From contig CAJXMH010000004.1 in NCBI GenBank assembly GCA_913056345.1, positions 1 to 64,000 of the forward strand: DNA of 64,000 nt, in the 5' to 3' direction. The DNA comes from an uncultured Flavobacteriales bacterium (GTDB lineage: Bacteria; Bacteroidota; Bacteroidia; Flavobacteriales_E; Vicingaceae). The position numbers and the translations under genes are program-made. Below the pieces are notes generated by a model, which was not told where the DNA came from, did no database searches, and was given only the letters and a program-made list of their open reading frames with translations. Below are positions 17,095 through 26,308 of the stretch, one piece after another. Position 1 is the first letter of the stretch. Each line of letters opens with the position of its first letter.

Positions 17095-19305
17095 ATGAGA
17101 AAACTAATACTCTTTTTTAGTGGGATATTAATCGCGGGATTATCCTATGCTCAAAGTTATCCGCAAGTAACCTTAAGTCAAATTAATGCTTCAACTCAAG
17201 CAGCTTTGCAAAATTGTGTTGATACTTCGGCTTATGATGGTGATACCGTTAATGTAACTGCTTTTGTGGTAACAGATGGCCGTTGGACAGAAGTTGGTTC
17301 TGGTTCAGTGCAAGGTAATTATAGACCATTTGTAGCGCTAGTAGATACCTTAAACGGTGGTGCACCAGGGCCTTTTAAAGGTGCTGTGATCATGGGAGCT
17401 TTTGATAATGGAAGTAATCTAGTACCAAACCAAACCATTCAGTCGCTTAGACCAGGAATGTTGATCTCGATCGACGCTATAGTTGACGAATTCTCGGGCC
17501 TGATTCAACTTCAGCCAGTTGACAATAATGCGATTTCGATTGTTGGCGCGGGTGCTGCACCTACTTACAGTACTATCAATGCAGGTGACATTCAAGATGC
17601 AAGTCGAAATAACCTTTTGCCAACAGGAGAGCAATGGGATGGATCTTATGTTGAGTTACAAAATGTTACTGTAACCAATGTTAGTGTATTTTCAGGAGGG
17701 TCAAGATGTGAGTTTACCGTATCTGATGCTAACGGAAACCAAGTATTAGTTGCTGATCGCTTCTTACCCATGGTGGTAAATGGTGTTCAAACGGTTAATC
17801 CTTCTTCTACTGCCACTACAGGTAGCTTCGTTCCTCCAACCATTGGAACAGTATATTCGAGTATTAGAGGAATCATTTTTCAAGATGAGAATGGTTGCGC
17901 AGGTGGCGGTGGTTTCGCAGGTGGTTATGAAATAAATCCCTGGGATACTACTGACTTGAATAAGGCGCCAAATACACCTCCAACTATTGCAAACCTTAGC
18001 CGTAATCCTTTAGTGCCTAATGCTACACAAACGGTTACTGTTACAGCAGACATCACGGATCTTGATGGTAGTGTTACCTCTGCAAACTTATTTTATACGG
18101 CTGACCTTACTGCACCGGCTAATTTGTTTCAGTCTGTTGCTATGACAAGCGCAGGTGGAGCCCAGTATTCAGCCACTATTCCTGCATTTCCATTAGATTC
18201 AGTAGTTCGCTACTACGTAGAAGCTACTGATGATAGTGCTAATGTGGTAACCATACCGAATATGGCTCCGGGTTCAGCAGGTTTAAATGCTGAGTTCTAC
18301 ACCGTAAGAGCTAATGGAACAACCATTATGGATGTGCAAAAAGTATTAGACGTTTCAAATGGAGAATCTGTGTTGGTTAGCGATACCGTGACCGTTACGG
18401 GTATTGTAACTGCTTCTTACCAAACAGGTGATTTGGGCTATTTATACCTTCAAGATCCTTCTGCAACTGAATACGCAGGGGTAATGATCGTTGGTGGTCC
18501 TACTTCTACTTTCGGATTGAATAGAGGAGATGAGGTGACTGTAAATGGTATCGTTGAGTCTCAATTCGGATTTACGATCATTCAAGCCTTGAATGTTACT
18601 TCTACTGGCAGCACAGGAACAGTTGTACCTGTAGTGTTAGACCCATCAAATGCTACACTTTTCGGATCAGGCTCTGACGAAATGGAGCGCTATGAAGGAA
18701 TGTTGGTACGCTACGAAAACCCAATGCCTATGGGTAGAGTTTTTGTAACTGATGCAAACCTTGGTTTTGGAGAATACGAAGTAGGTTCAGGACAGGGAGC
18801 TACCGTTGGAGCTAGAGTGCTTGCAGGTCGCCAAGACGGCACAAGAGCACAGTCTTCTCTTGATGTATCTTACATTTCAGATACTGCTCGTTATGCAGCA
18901 GGTTTAAATGTAGCAGCAGTACAAGTTGATACAACCTTCAACATGGATGCATTGGAGGGAATGGTATGGTATGCCTTTGGTAATTGGAAAATTACTCCAA
19001 GAAATAACAATGATTTCATTGGTTTAGTGGTAGGTATTGAGCCTATTCAAGCTTCAAAAGAAGTGGAAACTGCAATTTTCCCTAACCCAACTCAAAATAG
19101 AGTGAATGTTCAAATTGATGAGAACTACCAGTTTGATCAATTAAGAATTGAAGTGTTAGATATGACAGGCAGAAAAGTAGTAGAAACTGCTACAACTTTG
19201 CACCTAAATAGCATCAATTTAAATGGATTAGACAAAGGAGTATACTTGATTCGCATCATGGACGCTGATGAGAACTTGAATACATCTAAATTAATTTTGA
19301 AATAA
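17095..19305 (+). CDS. T9SS-secreted multidomain protein with OB-fold-like modules
   Basis: 736 residues with signal peptide MRKLILFFSGILIAGLSYAQ. The N-terminal part contains an OB-fold-like region (DTVNVTAFVVTDGRWTEV ... LVPNQTIQSLRPGMLISID), repeated around residue 430-520 (VLVSDTVTVTGIVTASY ... LNRGDEVTVNGIVES). A fibronectin/cadherin-like segment lies between (NTPPTIANLSRNPLVPNATQTVTVTADI). The C-terminal sorting domain starts near EPIQASKEVETAIFPNPTQNRVNV and ends GVYLIRIMDADENLNTSKLILK. Such OB-fold secreted proteins often accompany extracellular nucleases, and the EEP-family gene is close by. A strong terminator follows. Confidence 0.8.
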   Translation: MRKLILFFSGILIAGLSYAQSYPQVTLSQINASTQAALQNCVDTSAYDGDTVNVTAFVVTDGRWTEVGSGSVQGNYRPFVALVDTLNGGAPGPFKGAVIMGAFDNGSNLVPNQTIQSLRPGMLISIDAIVDEFSGLIQLQPVDNNAISIVGAGAAPTYSTINAGDIQDASRNNLLPTGEQWDGSYVELQNVTVTNVSVFSGGSRCEFTVSDANGNQVLVADRFLPMVVNGVQTVNPSSTATTGSFVPPTIGTVYSSIRGIIFQDENGCAGGGGFAGGYEINPWDTTDLNKAPNTPPTIANLSRNPLVPNATQTVTVTADITDLDGSVTSANLFYTADLTAPANLFQSVAMTSAGGAQYSATIPAFPLDSVVRYYVEATDDSANVVTIPNMAPGSAGLNAEFYTVRANGTTIMDVQKVLDVSNGESVLVSDTVTVTGIVTASYQTGDLGYLYLQDPSATEYAGVMIVGGPTSTFGLNRGDEVTVNGIVESQFGFTIIQALNVTSTGSTGTVVPVVLDPSNATLFGSGSDEMERYEGMLVRYENPMPMGRVFVTDANLGFGEYEVGSGQGATVGARVLAGRQDGTRAQSSLDVSYISDTARYAAGLNVAAVQVDTTFNMDALEGMVWYAFGNWKITPRNNNDFIGLVVGIEPIQASKEVETAIFPNPTQNRVNVQIDENYQFDQLRIEVLDMTGRKVVETATTLHLNSINLNGLDKGVYLIRIMDADENLNTSKLILK

Positions 19306-19316
19306 TTATCAAATAT

Positions 19317-19349
19317 GGCATGAGTGCAAAATGCACTCATGCCTTTTTT
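19317..19349 (+). terminator. Strong intrinsic terminator
   Basis: GGCATGAGTGCA AAA TGCACTCATGCC is a perfect 12-bp stem with a 3-base loop followed by six T. It begins 11 bases after the stop of the T9SS gene and should end that transcript. It also decides the start of the next gene, because two in-frame ATG codons (19324 and 19339) lie inside the hairpin. Confidence 0.9.
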
Positions 19350-19359
19350 ATCTTTAGTC

Positions 19360-20826
19360 TTGAAAAGATTTTCTCTTATTTTCATTGTCTTTTTGCTTGT
19401 TTCTTCGTGTAGAGAAGAGGAAGGGGAACTAAAAACGAACGAAGCTCCAGAAACGACCTTTTCAATTGAGGAATTTAACCTCAGTGGAGACGATCGACTA
19501 AATAGCATTGTTAGGCTAAGCTGGTACGGCAAAGACCCTGACGGTTATGTAGTCGCCTTTGAACTCTCTAAAGATGGTGTAAATTGGGAACGCACCAATC
19601 AACAAGACTCTACTTTTCAATTCCCCCTTGATGGCGGTACAGATACTGCCGATATTCAGCTTTACGTAAGGGCAATAGATAATTTGGGTTTGGCTGACGC
19701 GAGTCCTGATTTTGTAAGCATTCCGATTAAAAACACACCCCCAAAAATTGCCTTTGATGATGAATTGACTGTTGCCGATACAGCCTTTATTGCAGCAACA
19801 ACAGAATGGGATGCTAGTGATCTAGATGGAAATGAAACCATTACTGAAGTACAGATTAGTGTAAACGGTAAAGCTTGGTTCTCCATCAGTCAAACCAAAA
19901 AAATATTTACCCTTGTACCCGTTGATCCTACTGTGAGCGATACGGTTAGTGCTAGAATTTACTACGATACAGACGAAAATCCTGCCTCCGGCCTTGTTGA
20001 AGGCTTGGTTGTTAACGATACCAATAAGATCTACATTAGAGCGATCGATCAGGCAGGAACCGTGAGTGAACTTGATACCTCAACCACCTTCTATCTCAAA
20101 GGAAAGGTAAACGATGTGTTAGTGGTTTCAGGTGTATCTGGTGCGCTTAATAGAGCTTATGCAAGGGCGCTAGATTCCGCTCAAATACCTATACAATATG
20201 ATTATTTAAGCCTTTTGGCAAGCAATGGTATTTACAGACCGAAATTGTGGAATGTAACTTTTAAGTTAGCCTTGACTTCATATGATAAGCTTTTCTTTTA
20301 CTCAAATGAAGATACCTACCTGAATAGTTATACCAATATCAGTAACCTTTTACTAGAATTTGCTGCTCCTTCTTTGCAAGCTTTTGCTAATCAGGGTGGG
20401 AAATATTTTATCAGTACTGCTTTTGGATCACAAGTTGTGATTGATGGCTTTGTTGGTTTGTTGCCGATTAGCTCAAAAGCCTCTGTCAATACCACCAATG
20501 CCTTTTTAATGCGTGATTCCTCCTTGGTAGCTCAATTACCCAACTTCCCGGATATAGTAAACACCCAGTTTGCTGTTCCCTCTATAGGGGTCTTCAATAT
20601 AGATTCAGCAGATACTGAGGTTTTATATACGGCTGAAATAACCGAGGGGATTGCTTTCCCTCCTCCTGGTACACCTTGGACAGATACTCGAATTATTGCA
20701 TCAGGTAGAAGAGTTAATGGAAAGTTGAATCAAGTGTTTTTTGCTTGTGAGTTATATGATCTAAGGCCAAGCAACCAACAATTAAGTGCTTTGTTTCATC
20801 AGGTGTTTAATGAAGAATTTGATTGA
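19360..20826 (+). CDS. Lipoprotein with fibronectin-like repeats, TTG start
   Basis: 488 residues if started at TTG 19360, which directly opens the signal peptide LKRFSLIFIVFLLVSSC with lipobox VSSC. The upstream ATGs are buried in the terminator hairpin and would precede the signal with unrelated residues. The mature part begins with fibronectin/Ig-like modules (APETTFSIEEFNLSGDDRLNSIVRLSWYGKDPDGYVVAFELSKDG ~35-100 and a second around 130-230), then an alpha/beta region near 250-480. The family is unknown to me. It overlaps the following TonB receptor start by one base, so it probably partners with it as a surface lipoprotein. Confidence 0.75.
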   Translation: MKRFSLIFIVFLLVSSCREEEGELKTNEAPETTFSIEEFNLSGDDRLNSIVRLSWYGKDPDGYVVAFELSKDGVNWERTNQQDSTFQFPLDGGTDTADIQLYVRAIDNLGLADASPDFVSIPIKNTPPKIAFDDELTVADTAFIAATTEWDASDLDGNETITEVQISVNGKAWFSISQTKKIFTLVPVDPTVSDTVSARIYYDTDENPASGLVEGLVVNDTNKIYIRAIDQAGTVSELDTSTTFYLKGKVNDVLVVSGVSGALNRAYARALDSAQIPIQYDYLSLLASNGIYRPKLWNVTFKLALTSYDKLFFYSNEDTYLNSYTNISNLLLEFAAPSLQAFANQGGKYFISTAFGSQVVIDGFVGLLPISSKASVNTTNAFLMRDSSLVAQLPNFPDIVNTQFAVPSIGVFNIDSADTEVLYTAEITEGIAFPPPGTPWTDTRIIASGRRVNGKLNQVFFACELYDLRPSNQQLSALFHQVFNEEFD

Positions 20827-23669
20827 TGAGAAAGTTGTTCGTCATAGTGCTTTTACTGAATTTCTTCGCCTTTAATCTTAGGGCGCAAGAACGTGGTACC
20901 TTAAAAGGAGTTGTTACCGACAAAACAACCGGCGAAACATTAATAGGAGCTACGGTACTTATTGTGGGGACCTATAAAGGAGTTAGCACAGGTTTTGAAG
21001 GAGACTATGAGATCACCAATATAAAGCCTGGCGACTATTCAATAAAGTTCACTTACATTGGTTATGCTGAAAAGCAAGTTAACGGAGTTAGGATCGAGGC
21101 GGGCAAAACCAAAGAGCTTAATGTAACTATGACTTTGAGTTCGCAAGCCTTGGAAACGGTAGAAATTGTGGGAGAGAAAAATCTTGTCAACCTTGAGTCT
21201 GCCAAATCAGAAGTAACCATTAGCAGCAAAGAAATTTCGGAGATGAATGTGCGAGACGTTCAGGAAATAGCTGCCATGCAATCTGGAATTAATGTTAGCC
21301 CTGATGGGATTCAAATTCGAGGTGCTCGAGTTTATGAAACCCAGTATTTAGTTGATGGAATCAGCGCCCAAGATCCATTAGCAGGAACGGGTTTTGGGGT
21401 AGACGTAGCGGCTAGTTCAATTGGCTCGCTTAACATCATCACTGGGGGCGTAGGAGCAGAGTTTGGAGATGGATCAGCCGGTGTAGTGTCCACTACCATT
21501 CGTGAAGGTGGTGACAAATTGGAGTTTTCAGGCAGCTGGCAAAGAGATAATTTAGGGTTTAACAAAAATCAAGGCGCTTCTTGGAATACGGATATTGTCG
21601 AATTATCAGCAGGAGGACCAATCCCAAAAACAAAGAAAAAATTGACCTTTTTTACCAACGTAACGGCACGCCTCACCGATACCTATTTTGGGGAAGAGGC
21701 AAATCAATTGAATAGTTCTTTGATGGGCAATAACCCTGAAATGTGGGCTCCTCGGCAGGATAATAATTTCACCAATACCATTAAACTATCCTACACGCTT
21801 CCTAAAGGAGGAAAAATTACCCTAACCAATCAGCATAGTTTAACCATAAACCAAAATGATCGCGCCCTGCAAATTGTTGGTTTTGATGCCTTGTTACAAC
21901 CGGGTTATCAGTTTAGTAGAAGCTTAAACCTAGATAATGCGAATACTTACACGCACCATTCTAATCTTACAGCTCTTAATTTTAAGAAGATCTTGAATGA
22001 TCAGTGGTGGGTGAGTGCATCTTTAGGTAGGTTGACTACTAATTTAAGACAGGATGCAAACGGAAGACCATTTAGAGAAGAAACGGTTGACCAAATCTAT
22101 AATGAAGCTTCGATTGTAACCGATCCAATTCGAATTTTTACCGACCCATTGAATCCCAATGATGATGTAATACAGGTGTTACCCGGTCCAGGTTTGGTTA
22201 ACAATGGAGGTATAGCTTCGGAATGGCACGATCATTATGTGGTGGAGAATACGGTTAACGTCAAGTTCACACGATATTCAAAAAATCAGAATAATAAACT
22301 GAGTTTTGGCTTTGAACACAAGGCTAATGAGTATCAATGGGTAGATGTAACAAGACCTTGGATTGGGGCGCCAATTCAGATCAATGATTCAACCACCTCT
22401 CCAACCACATCCATCGGTTCTTCCAACGAAATTTGGAACGCAAAACCCTTTAATGGAGGCTTCTTTGTTAGTGATGAGATCAGGTACCGAGGTATTATTG
22501 CGACGCTTGGGGTAAGAATGAATTATTGGGCTCCCGGTGAGTTTGCAGAAGATGCAGTTAACGACCCCAATTCTCCTGTGCTAGACCAAGTCCGAAAAGA
22601 TTTTATGGACAATACGATCGGTATCATGGGAAGACGCATTAAAGCAAGGATCTTACCCAAGATCAATGTTTCTTTTCCTGTTACAGAAAACAATGTATTG
22701 TATTTCAACTACGGACATTCTATGCGCTTGCCACATCCACGGTTTTTGTATGCAGGCTTGGATCCATTTTACTTAGACCGCTCATTCCTCTCTTTATTGG
22801 GAAATCCGGATATCAATCCTGAGGTAAACATTTCTTACGAGATTGGTTATAAAACCCAAATAACGAAAGATATAGGGCTTACTTTGGCAGCTTTCACCAA
22901 TAACCGCTTTGACTACATTGTAAACGATCGAGTACTTGTTGAAGATCAAACAGGCAGACAGGTAAGCAGAAGTATGTTTTTCAATCAAGATTATGCGCGA
23001 ATCTTTGGTATGGAAGGAGGCATGTCATTCCGGTATGCTAAATACTTTAGATCCTTCTTTAACGTAACCTACCAAGTAGCAAGAGGTAAGTCAAGCTCAG
23101 CGAGAGAATCTGCTTTACAAGTTGAGCAAAATGGGGAGGTAGATCTCACCTCAGAGCAATACCTGCGCTTTGATCGACCTTGGGACATCATGTTGGGGAC
23201 AGTATTCACCACAGATTCGACCTTTAAAATTAGAGGGAGGTCCTTCCCGGGCTACCGTTTCTTTATTTCTGTTAACTATACCTCAGGCTTCCGTTACACA
23301 CCTTACCGACAAGATGGAACCAATGATTTAGGACGTCCGCTATTTGTGCGGCTTGACGATCAATTTCTGCAAGAAATATCTGAACCTTGGATCCAGTCTG
23401 ATTTGAAAATCAGCAAGAACATTTGGTTAGATAAAAAGCAAGAAACAGGTTTAACCTTGAGTATAGAGATCAGGAATTTATTGAACTACCAAAACAGCAT
23501 GATCATCAATCCTATAACAGGAAGAGCTTGGGAACCAGGTGATGATGTTCCGAATGAGTGGAGAGACCCGCGTTACATTGGTCCGCAAGAAAGAGGAACT
23601 CCACCCAACAACCCTGCAAGATATTTGTCTCCAAGGCAAATTTTATATGGAGTGGCATTTAGATTTTAG
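20826..23669 (+). CDS. TonB-dependent outer-membrane receptor
   Basis: 947 residues from ATG at 20826. After the signal peptide (MRKLFVIVLLLNFFAFNLRAQ) comes a carboxypeptidase-regulatory-like domain (GTLKGVVTDKTTGETLIGATVLIVG, ~25-105), a plug domain (EMNVRDVQEIAAMQSGINVSPDGIQIRG...YLVDGISAQDPL, ~140-230) and a 22-strand barrel ending in aromatic residues (QILYGVAFRF). Substrate unknown; there is no SusD. Translational coupling to the upstream lipoprotein and the downstream PorV/PorQ-like and propeller genes suggests a surface complex. The family is also used for T9SS-linked envelope functions. Confidence 0.88.
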   Translation: MRKLFVIVLLLNFFAFNLRAQERGTLKGVVTDKTTGETLIGATVLIVGTYKGVSTGFEGDYEITNIKPGDYSIKFTYIGYAEKQVNGVRIEAGKTKELNVTMTLSSQALETVEIVGEKNLVNLESAKSEVTISSKEISEMNVRDVQEIAAMQSGINVSPDGIQIRGARVYETQYLVDGISAQDPLAGTGFGVDVAASSIGSLNIITGGVGAEFGDGSAGVVSTTIREGGDKLEFSGSWQRDNLGFNKNQGASWNTDIVELSAGGPIPKTKKKLTFFTNVTARLTDTYFGEEANQLNSSLMGNNPEMWAPRQDNNFTNTIKLSYTLPKGGKITLTNQHSLTINQNDRALQIVGFDALLQPGYQFSRSLNLDNANTYTHHSNLTALNFKKILNDQWWVSASLGRLTTNLRQDANGRPFREETVDQIYNEASIVTDPIRIFTDPLNPNDDVIQVLPGPGLVNNGGIASEWHDHYVVENTVNVKFTRYSKNQNNKLSFGFEHKANEYQWVDVTRPWIGAPIQINDSTTSPTTSIGSSNEIWNAKPFNGGFFVSDEIRYRGIIATLGVRMNYWAPGEFAEDAVNDPNSPVLDQVRKDFMDNTIGIMGRRIKARILPKINVSFPVTENNVLYFNYGHSMRLPHPRFLYAGLDPFYLDRSFLSLLGNPDINPEVNISYEIGYKTQITKDIGLTLAAFTNNRFDYIVNDRVLVEDQTGRQVSRSMFFNQDYARIFGMEGGMSFRYAKYFRSFFNVTYQVARGKSSSARESALQVEQNGEVDLTSEQYLRFDRPWDIMLGTVFTTDSTFKIRGRSFPGYRFFISVNYTSGFRYTPYRQDGTNDLGRPLFVRLDDQFLQEISEPWIQSDLKISKNIWLDKKQETGLTLSIEIRNLLNYQNSMIINPITGRAWEPGDDVPNEWRDPRYIGPQERGTPPNNPARYLSPRQILYGVAFRF

Positions 23670-23671
23670 GC

Positions 23672-24691
23672 ATGAAAGGGCATTTTAATCACATATTATT
23701 TGGCGTTTTATTCTTGGGTTTTTCAAGCTCGACTTTGGCTCAAGTTATACCTAATTTTGGAGCTCAACGTGCAGGCTTAAACGCCATGTCTTTCTTAAAA
23801 AACGACCTCAACCCACGATCTTCAGCCATGAGCGGAGCTAGTGTTGCCCTTGATGGAGATGCCTTTGCCACTTTAACCAACCCTGCTGCTGCTACAGATA
23901 TCAATTCATTCAATGCTGCAATCAGTAATTATTCTTTAGGAGCAGGCATTCAACAGTCTTTTGCCTCAGTGCTTATGCCTGTGAACAGAGACTTAGCGGC
24001 TTTTGGTTTCTCGGTAAACATGTTAAACTCAGGAGCGCAGGAGGTAAGAACCGAATTCCAACCTGAAGGAACCGGCGAAAAGTTCTTTGTAACAAATTTG
24101 GCTTTAGCCGCCACCTATTCTCAGCAACTCTCCGACATGTTTTCTGCCGGCGTTAGCTTGAAATACATTCACGAACAATTGGCCAATTATTCAAGCGGAA
24201 CTGTAGCAGCTGATGTTAGTTTTATTTACAAAACGGATTACAAGGACTTACAATTCGCGGTAATGGTGCAGAACTTTGGAGGAAACAGTGCATTGAACGG
24301 AGAGGGTTTGAAGTCTGATTTTAATCGTTTAAATCCTATTAGTCCCGATGATTACGGAATTCCAACAGTATTTAGCCTAGGTGCTTCTGCTGTGCCGTGG
24401 AAAAAGGAAAATCAATCCTTGTTGATTAGCGCACAATTGAATCACCCTACCGATAATTCAGAGAATTATAGAATCGGGCTGGAGTACGAATACCTGGAAC
24501 TTTTGTTTCTAAGAGCTGGTTATAAACTAAATGTGAACGGTCAGCCGTTTCCTACCTTTGGTTTTGGTTTAAGACATAGAGTAGGAGGGCATCCTTTACA
24601 GTTGAATTATGCAGCCAACCCAACAGAGTTTTTAGGTCTTTTACACACTGTGGGACTTTCTTTCACTTTAAACAAAATGGAGCGTGAATAA
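23672..24691 (+). CDS. PorV/PorQ-family outer-membrane barrel protein
   Basis: 339 residues with a signal peptide (FLGFSSSTLAQ). The conserved N-terminal PorV/PorQ pattern is clear: GLNAMSFLKNDLNPRSSAMSGASVALDGDAFATLTNPAA (~35-75), followed by strands of a FadL-like barrel ending LGLLHTVGLSFTLNKMERE. PorV and PorQ take part in the T9SS attachment complex; this paralog lies in an operon with a TonB receptor and lipoproteins rather than with core T9SS genes, so its exact partner is unknown. It overlaps the next gene by 8 bases. Confidence 0.82.
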   Translation: MKGHFNHILFGVLFLGFSSSTLAQVIPNFGAQRAGLNAMSFLKNDLNPRSSAMSGASVALDGDAFATLTNPAAATDINSFNAAISNYSLGAGIQQSFASVLMPVNRDLAAFGFSVNMLNSGAQEVRTEFQPEGTGEKFFVTNLALAATYSQQLSDMFSAGVSLKYIHEQLANYSSGTVAADVSFIYKTDYKDLQFAVMVQNFGGNSALNGEGLKSDFNRLNPISPDDYGIPTVFSLGASAVPWKKENQSLLISAQLNHPTDNSENYRIGLEYEYLELLFLRAGYKLNVNGQPFPTFGFGLRHRVGGHPLQLNYAANPTEFLGLLHTVGLSFTLNKMERE

Positions 24692-25868
24692 ACTAAAACA
24701 AATAGCTTTTTTGTTGCTGCTTTTTAGCACCTCTTTTTTCACCTCTTGTGAGGATTATTTTGGTGAAAAGACTGACTTGGATTTTATCGACATACCGCAG
24801 CAAACCTTTAGAGAAGTTGCCTATGTTCCCGTGCAGCCAATCTTGACGGGCTATGCTTATCCTTCTGATATAATAGCAGGCTTTGATGAACTGATTTACG
24901 TGGTAGATCGTGGAGCAGCTCAAGTAATTGCACTAGATGAGTCGGGCAGAGAACTTAGTCGCTTAAGTGTTCCTGGAGCTAGAGCCATTGCACAAGACCG
25001 CAGACTAGATCTCTTAGTCATAGGAACTAAGAATGACAATGGAGTTGATCGTTCATGTATTTACCGAATAGAGCTAAACAGACCTGAGGGCTACGGTTTA
25101 CAATTTGCTGAAATAACCAATGAGATCATTCACCCTTTTTACTTTAAGACCAATGCCATTAGTGATGATGCTAATGTGCAATTTAATCGAATAGGGGTAA
25201 TGCACGACAATACTTATTACGTGAGTCGCAGTGGCCCCAGAAATAACCCCAACCAGAGCGGCGGACCAGATGATGCTGTATTGCTTTTTGATAAAGATGA
25301 TAATTTTCTAACCCCGATAGTGATTTCAAATCAAAATGGTTTCTTTAGAGATTATTTTGATGCCCCTTTTGCTATTAGCACCTTGGCTAAACCACCTCAA
25401 TTTAGCGTAAGCCAGAGTTCAGATTTCTTATTTTCATCACTTGATCCGAATGGAGTGTTGAAGGTTCAATATATTGAAAACCAAAGCACTGCTGATGGGA
25501 GTATATACACGCCAAAAACCAATTGGAGTAATGATACTTCTCAAGCAAGCAATTTTATTAACGAGGCTTTTAAATTTGAAGAGCCGGTAGGAATAGAATA
25601 TGATGCAGACGATCGTCAATTTATTTTCGTGGTTGATCGTGCAAAAGATTCTTTATACCAGTTTACATCCAGTGGTTTGGAAGGAGTAGAACCTCCTCCT
25701 GCTTCTCAAGAAACAAAACACATTCGTTCTTCTTTTGGTGGCACCGGGGTAGGACCAACGCAGTTTAATGAACCAATGGCTGTAGCTTATAAAGATGATA
25801 TCTTATATGTTGCTGATGCAGGCAATGGAAGAGTGTTGCGGTTCAAATTGACACTCGATATTCGGTAA
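24684..25868 (+). CDS. Beta-propeller (NHL-like) lipoprotein, GTG start
   Basis: 394 residues from GTG at 24684, which lies inside the end of the PorV/PorQ-like gene and opens the lipoprotein signal (FLLLLFSTSFFTSC). Repeats typical of NHL/six-bladed propellers follow: YPSDIIAGFDELIYVVDRGAAQVIALDESGREL (~60), a middle blade near EPVGIEYDADDRQFIFVVDRAKDSLYQF (~300), and FNEPMAVAYKDDILYVADAGNGRVLRFKL at the C-terminus. It probably sits on the cell surface and binds a protein or ligand. It is the last gene of the run and converges on the gene at 25872 with 3 bases between. Confidence 0.8.
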   Translation: MNKLKQIAFLLLLFSTSFFTSCEDYFGEKTDLDFIDIPQQTFREVAYVPVQPILTGYAYPSDIIAGFDELIYVVDRGAAQVIALDESGRELSRLSVPGARAIAQDRRLDLLVIGTKNDNGVDRSCIYRIELNRPEGYGLQFAEITNEIIHPFYFKTNAISDDANVQFNRIGVMHDNTYYVSRSGPRNNPNQSGGPDDAVLLFDKDDNFLTPIVISNQNGFFRDYFDAPFAISTLAKPPQFSVSQSSDFLFSSLDPNGVLKVQYIENQSTADGSIYTPKTNWSNDTSQASNFINEAFKFEEPVGIEYDADDRQFIFVVDRAKDSLYQFTSSGLEGVEPPPASQETKHIRSSFGGTGVGPTQFNEPMAVAYKDDILYVADAGNGRVLRFKLTLDIR

Positions 25869-25871
25869 TCT

Positions 25872-26303
25872 TTACAATACTTCTGAAAGTGAGTCGATGT
25901 ATGATACTTTAAAAGCAGAAAAATCAACTTCAGGGTATTTTTTCTTGATGTCTTTAATTCCTGCTTCTACACTTGCCTTAAACCAAGCTTCAGCGGGAAG
26001 GATCTTATAGTGATTTGACAATCCGAGTTTAACCAAATCCTGTTTCCATTCAGTGTAGTACCATTCCATACTTGGTTGGTGAAATACATTCAACTTGCTT
26101 TTGTCAAACAAAAATGAATTCCAATTTTTCTGTTCGGTAAGTTCTCTTGCTTTGTGGAAAGCGGTTTTAAAGTTTTCGATGGGAATGTATTCTTTTTTAG
26201 CCTGAGCAATACCCATGGGTTTTTCAGTACAATCCGCTATTAGGATAAATTCATCTTCCCACAATATTTCGATGTCACTGTCTTGTTGATTTAGTTGTGC
26301 CAT
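25872..26303 (-). CDS. SpoIIAA-like (STAS-related) protein
   Basis: 143 residues, cytosolic, without a signal. The pattern WEDEFILIADCTE ... FHKARELTEQKNWNSFLFDKSKL ... EWYYTEWKQDLVKLGLSNHYKILPAEAWFKASVEAGI resembles the SpoIIAA/STAS-like fold in which a two-layer sheet ends in a regulatory loop. The assignment rests on fold pattern and on context: it lies 5 bases downstream of a SpoIIE-type phosphatase on the same strand, a pairing expected for partner-switching regulation. No obvious phosphorylatable Ser of the classical STAS motif (DxSxxxxxD/G) is seen, so it may not be a phospho-switch. Confidence 0.55.
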   Translation of the reverse strand: MAQLNQQDSDIEILWEDEFILIADCTEKPMGIAQAKKEYIPIENFKTAFHKARELTEQKNWNSFLFDKSKLNVFHQPSMEWYYTEWKQDLVKLGLSNHYKILPAEAWFKASVEAGIKDIKKKYPEVDFSAFKVSYIDSLSEVL

Positions 26304-26308
26304 GCTAT

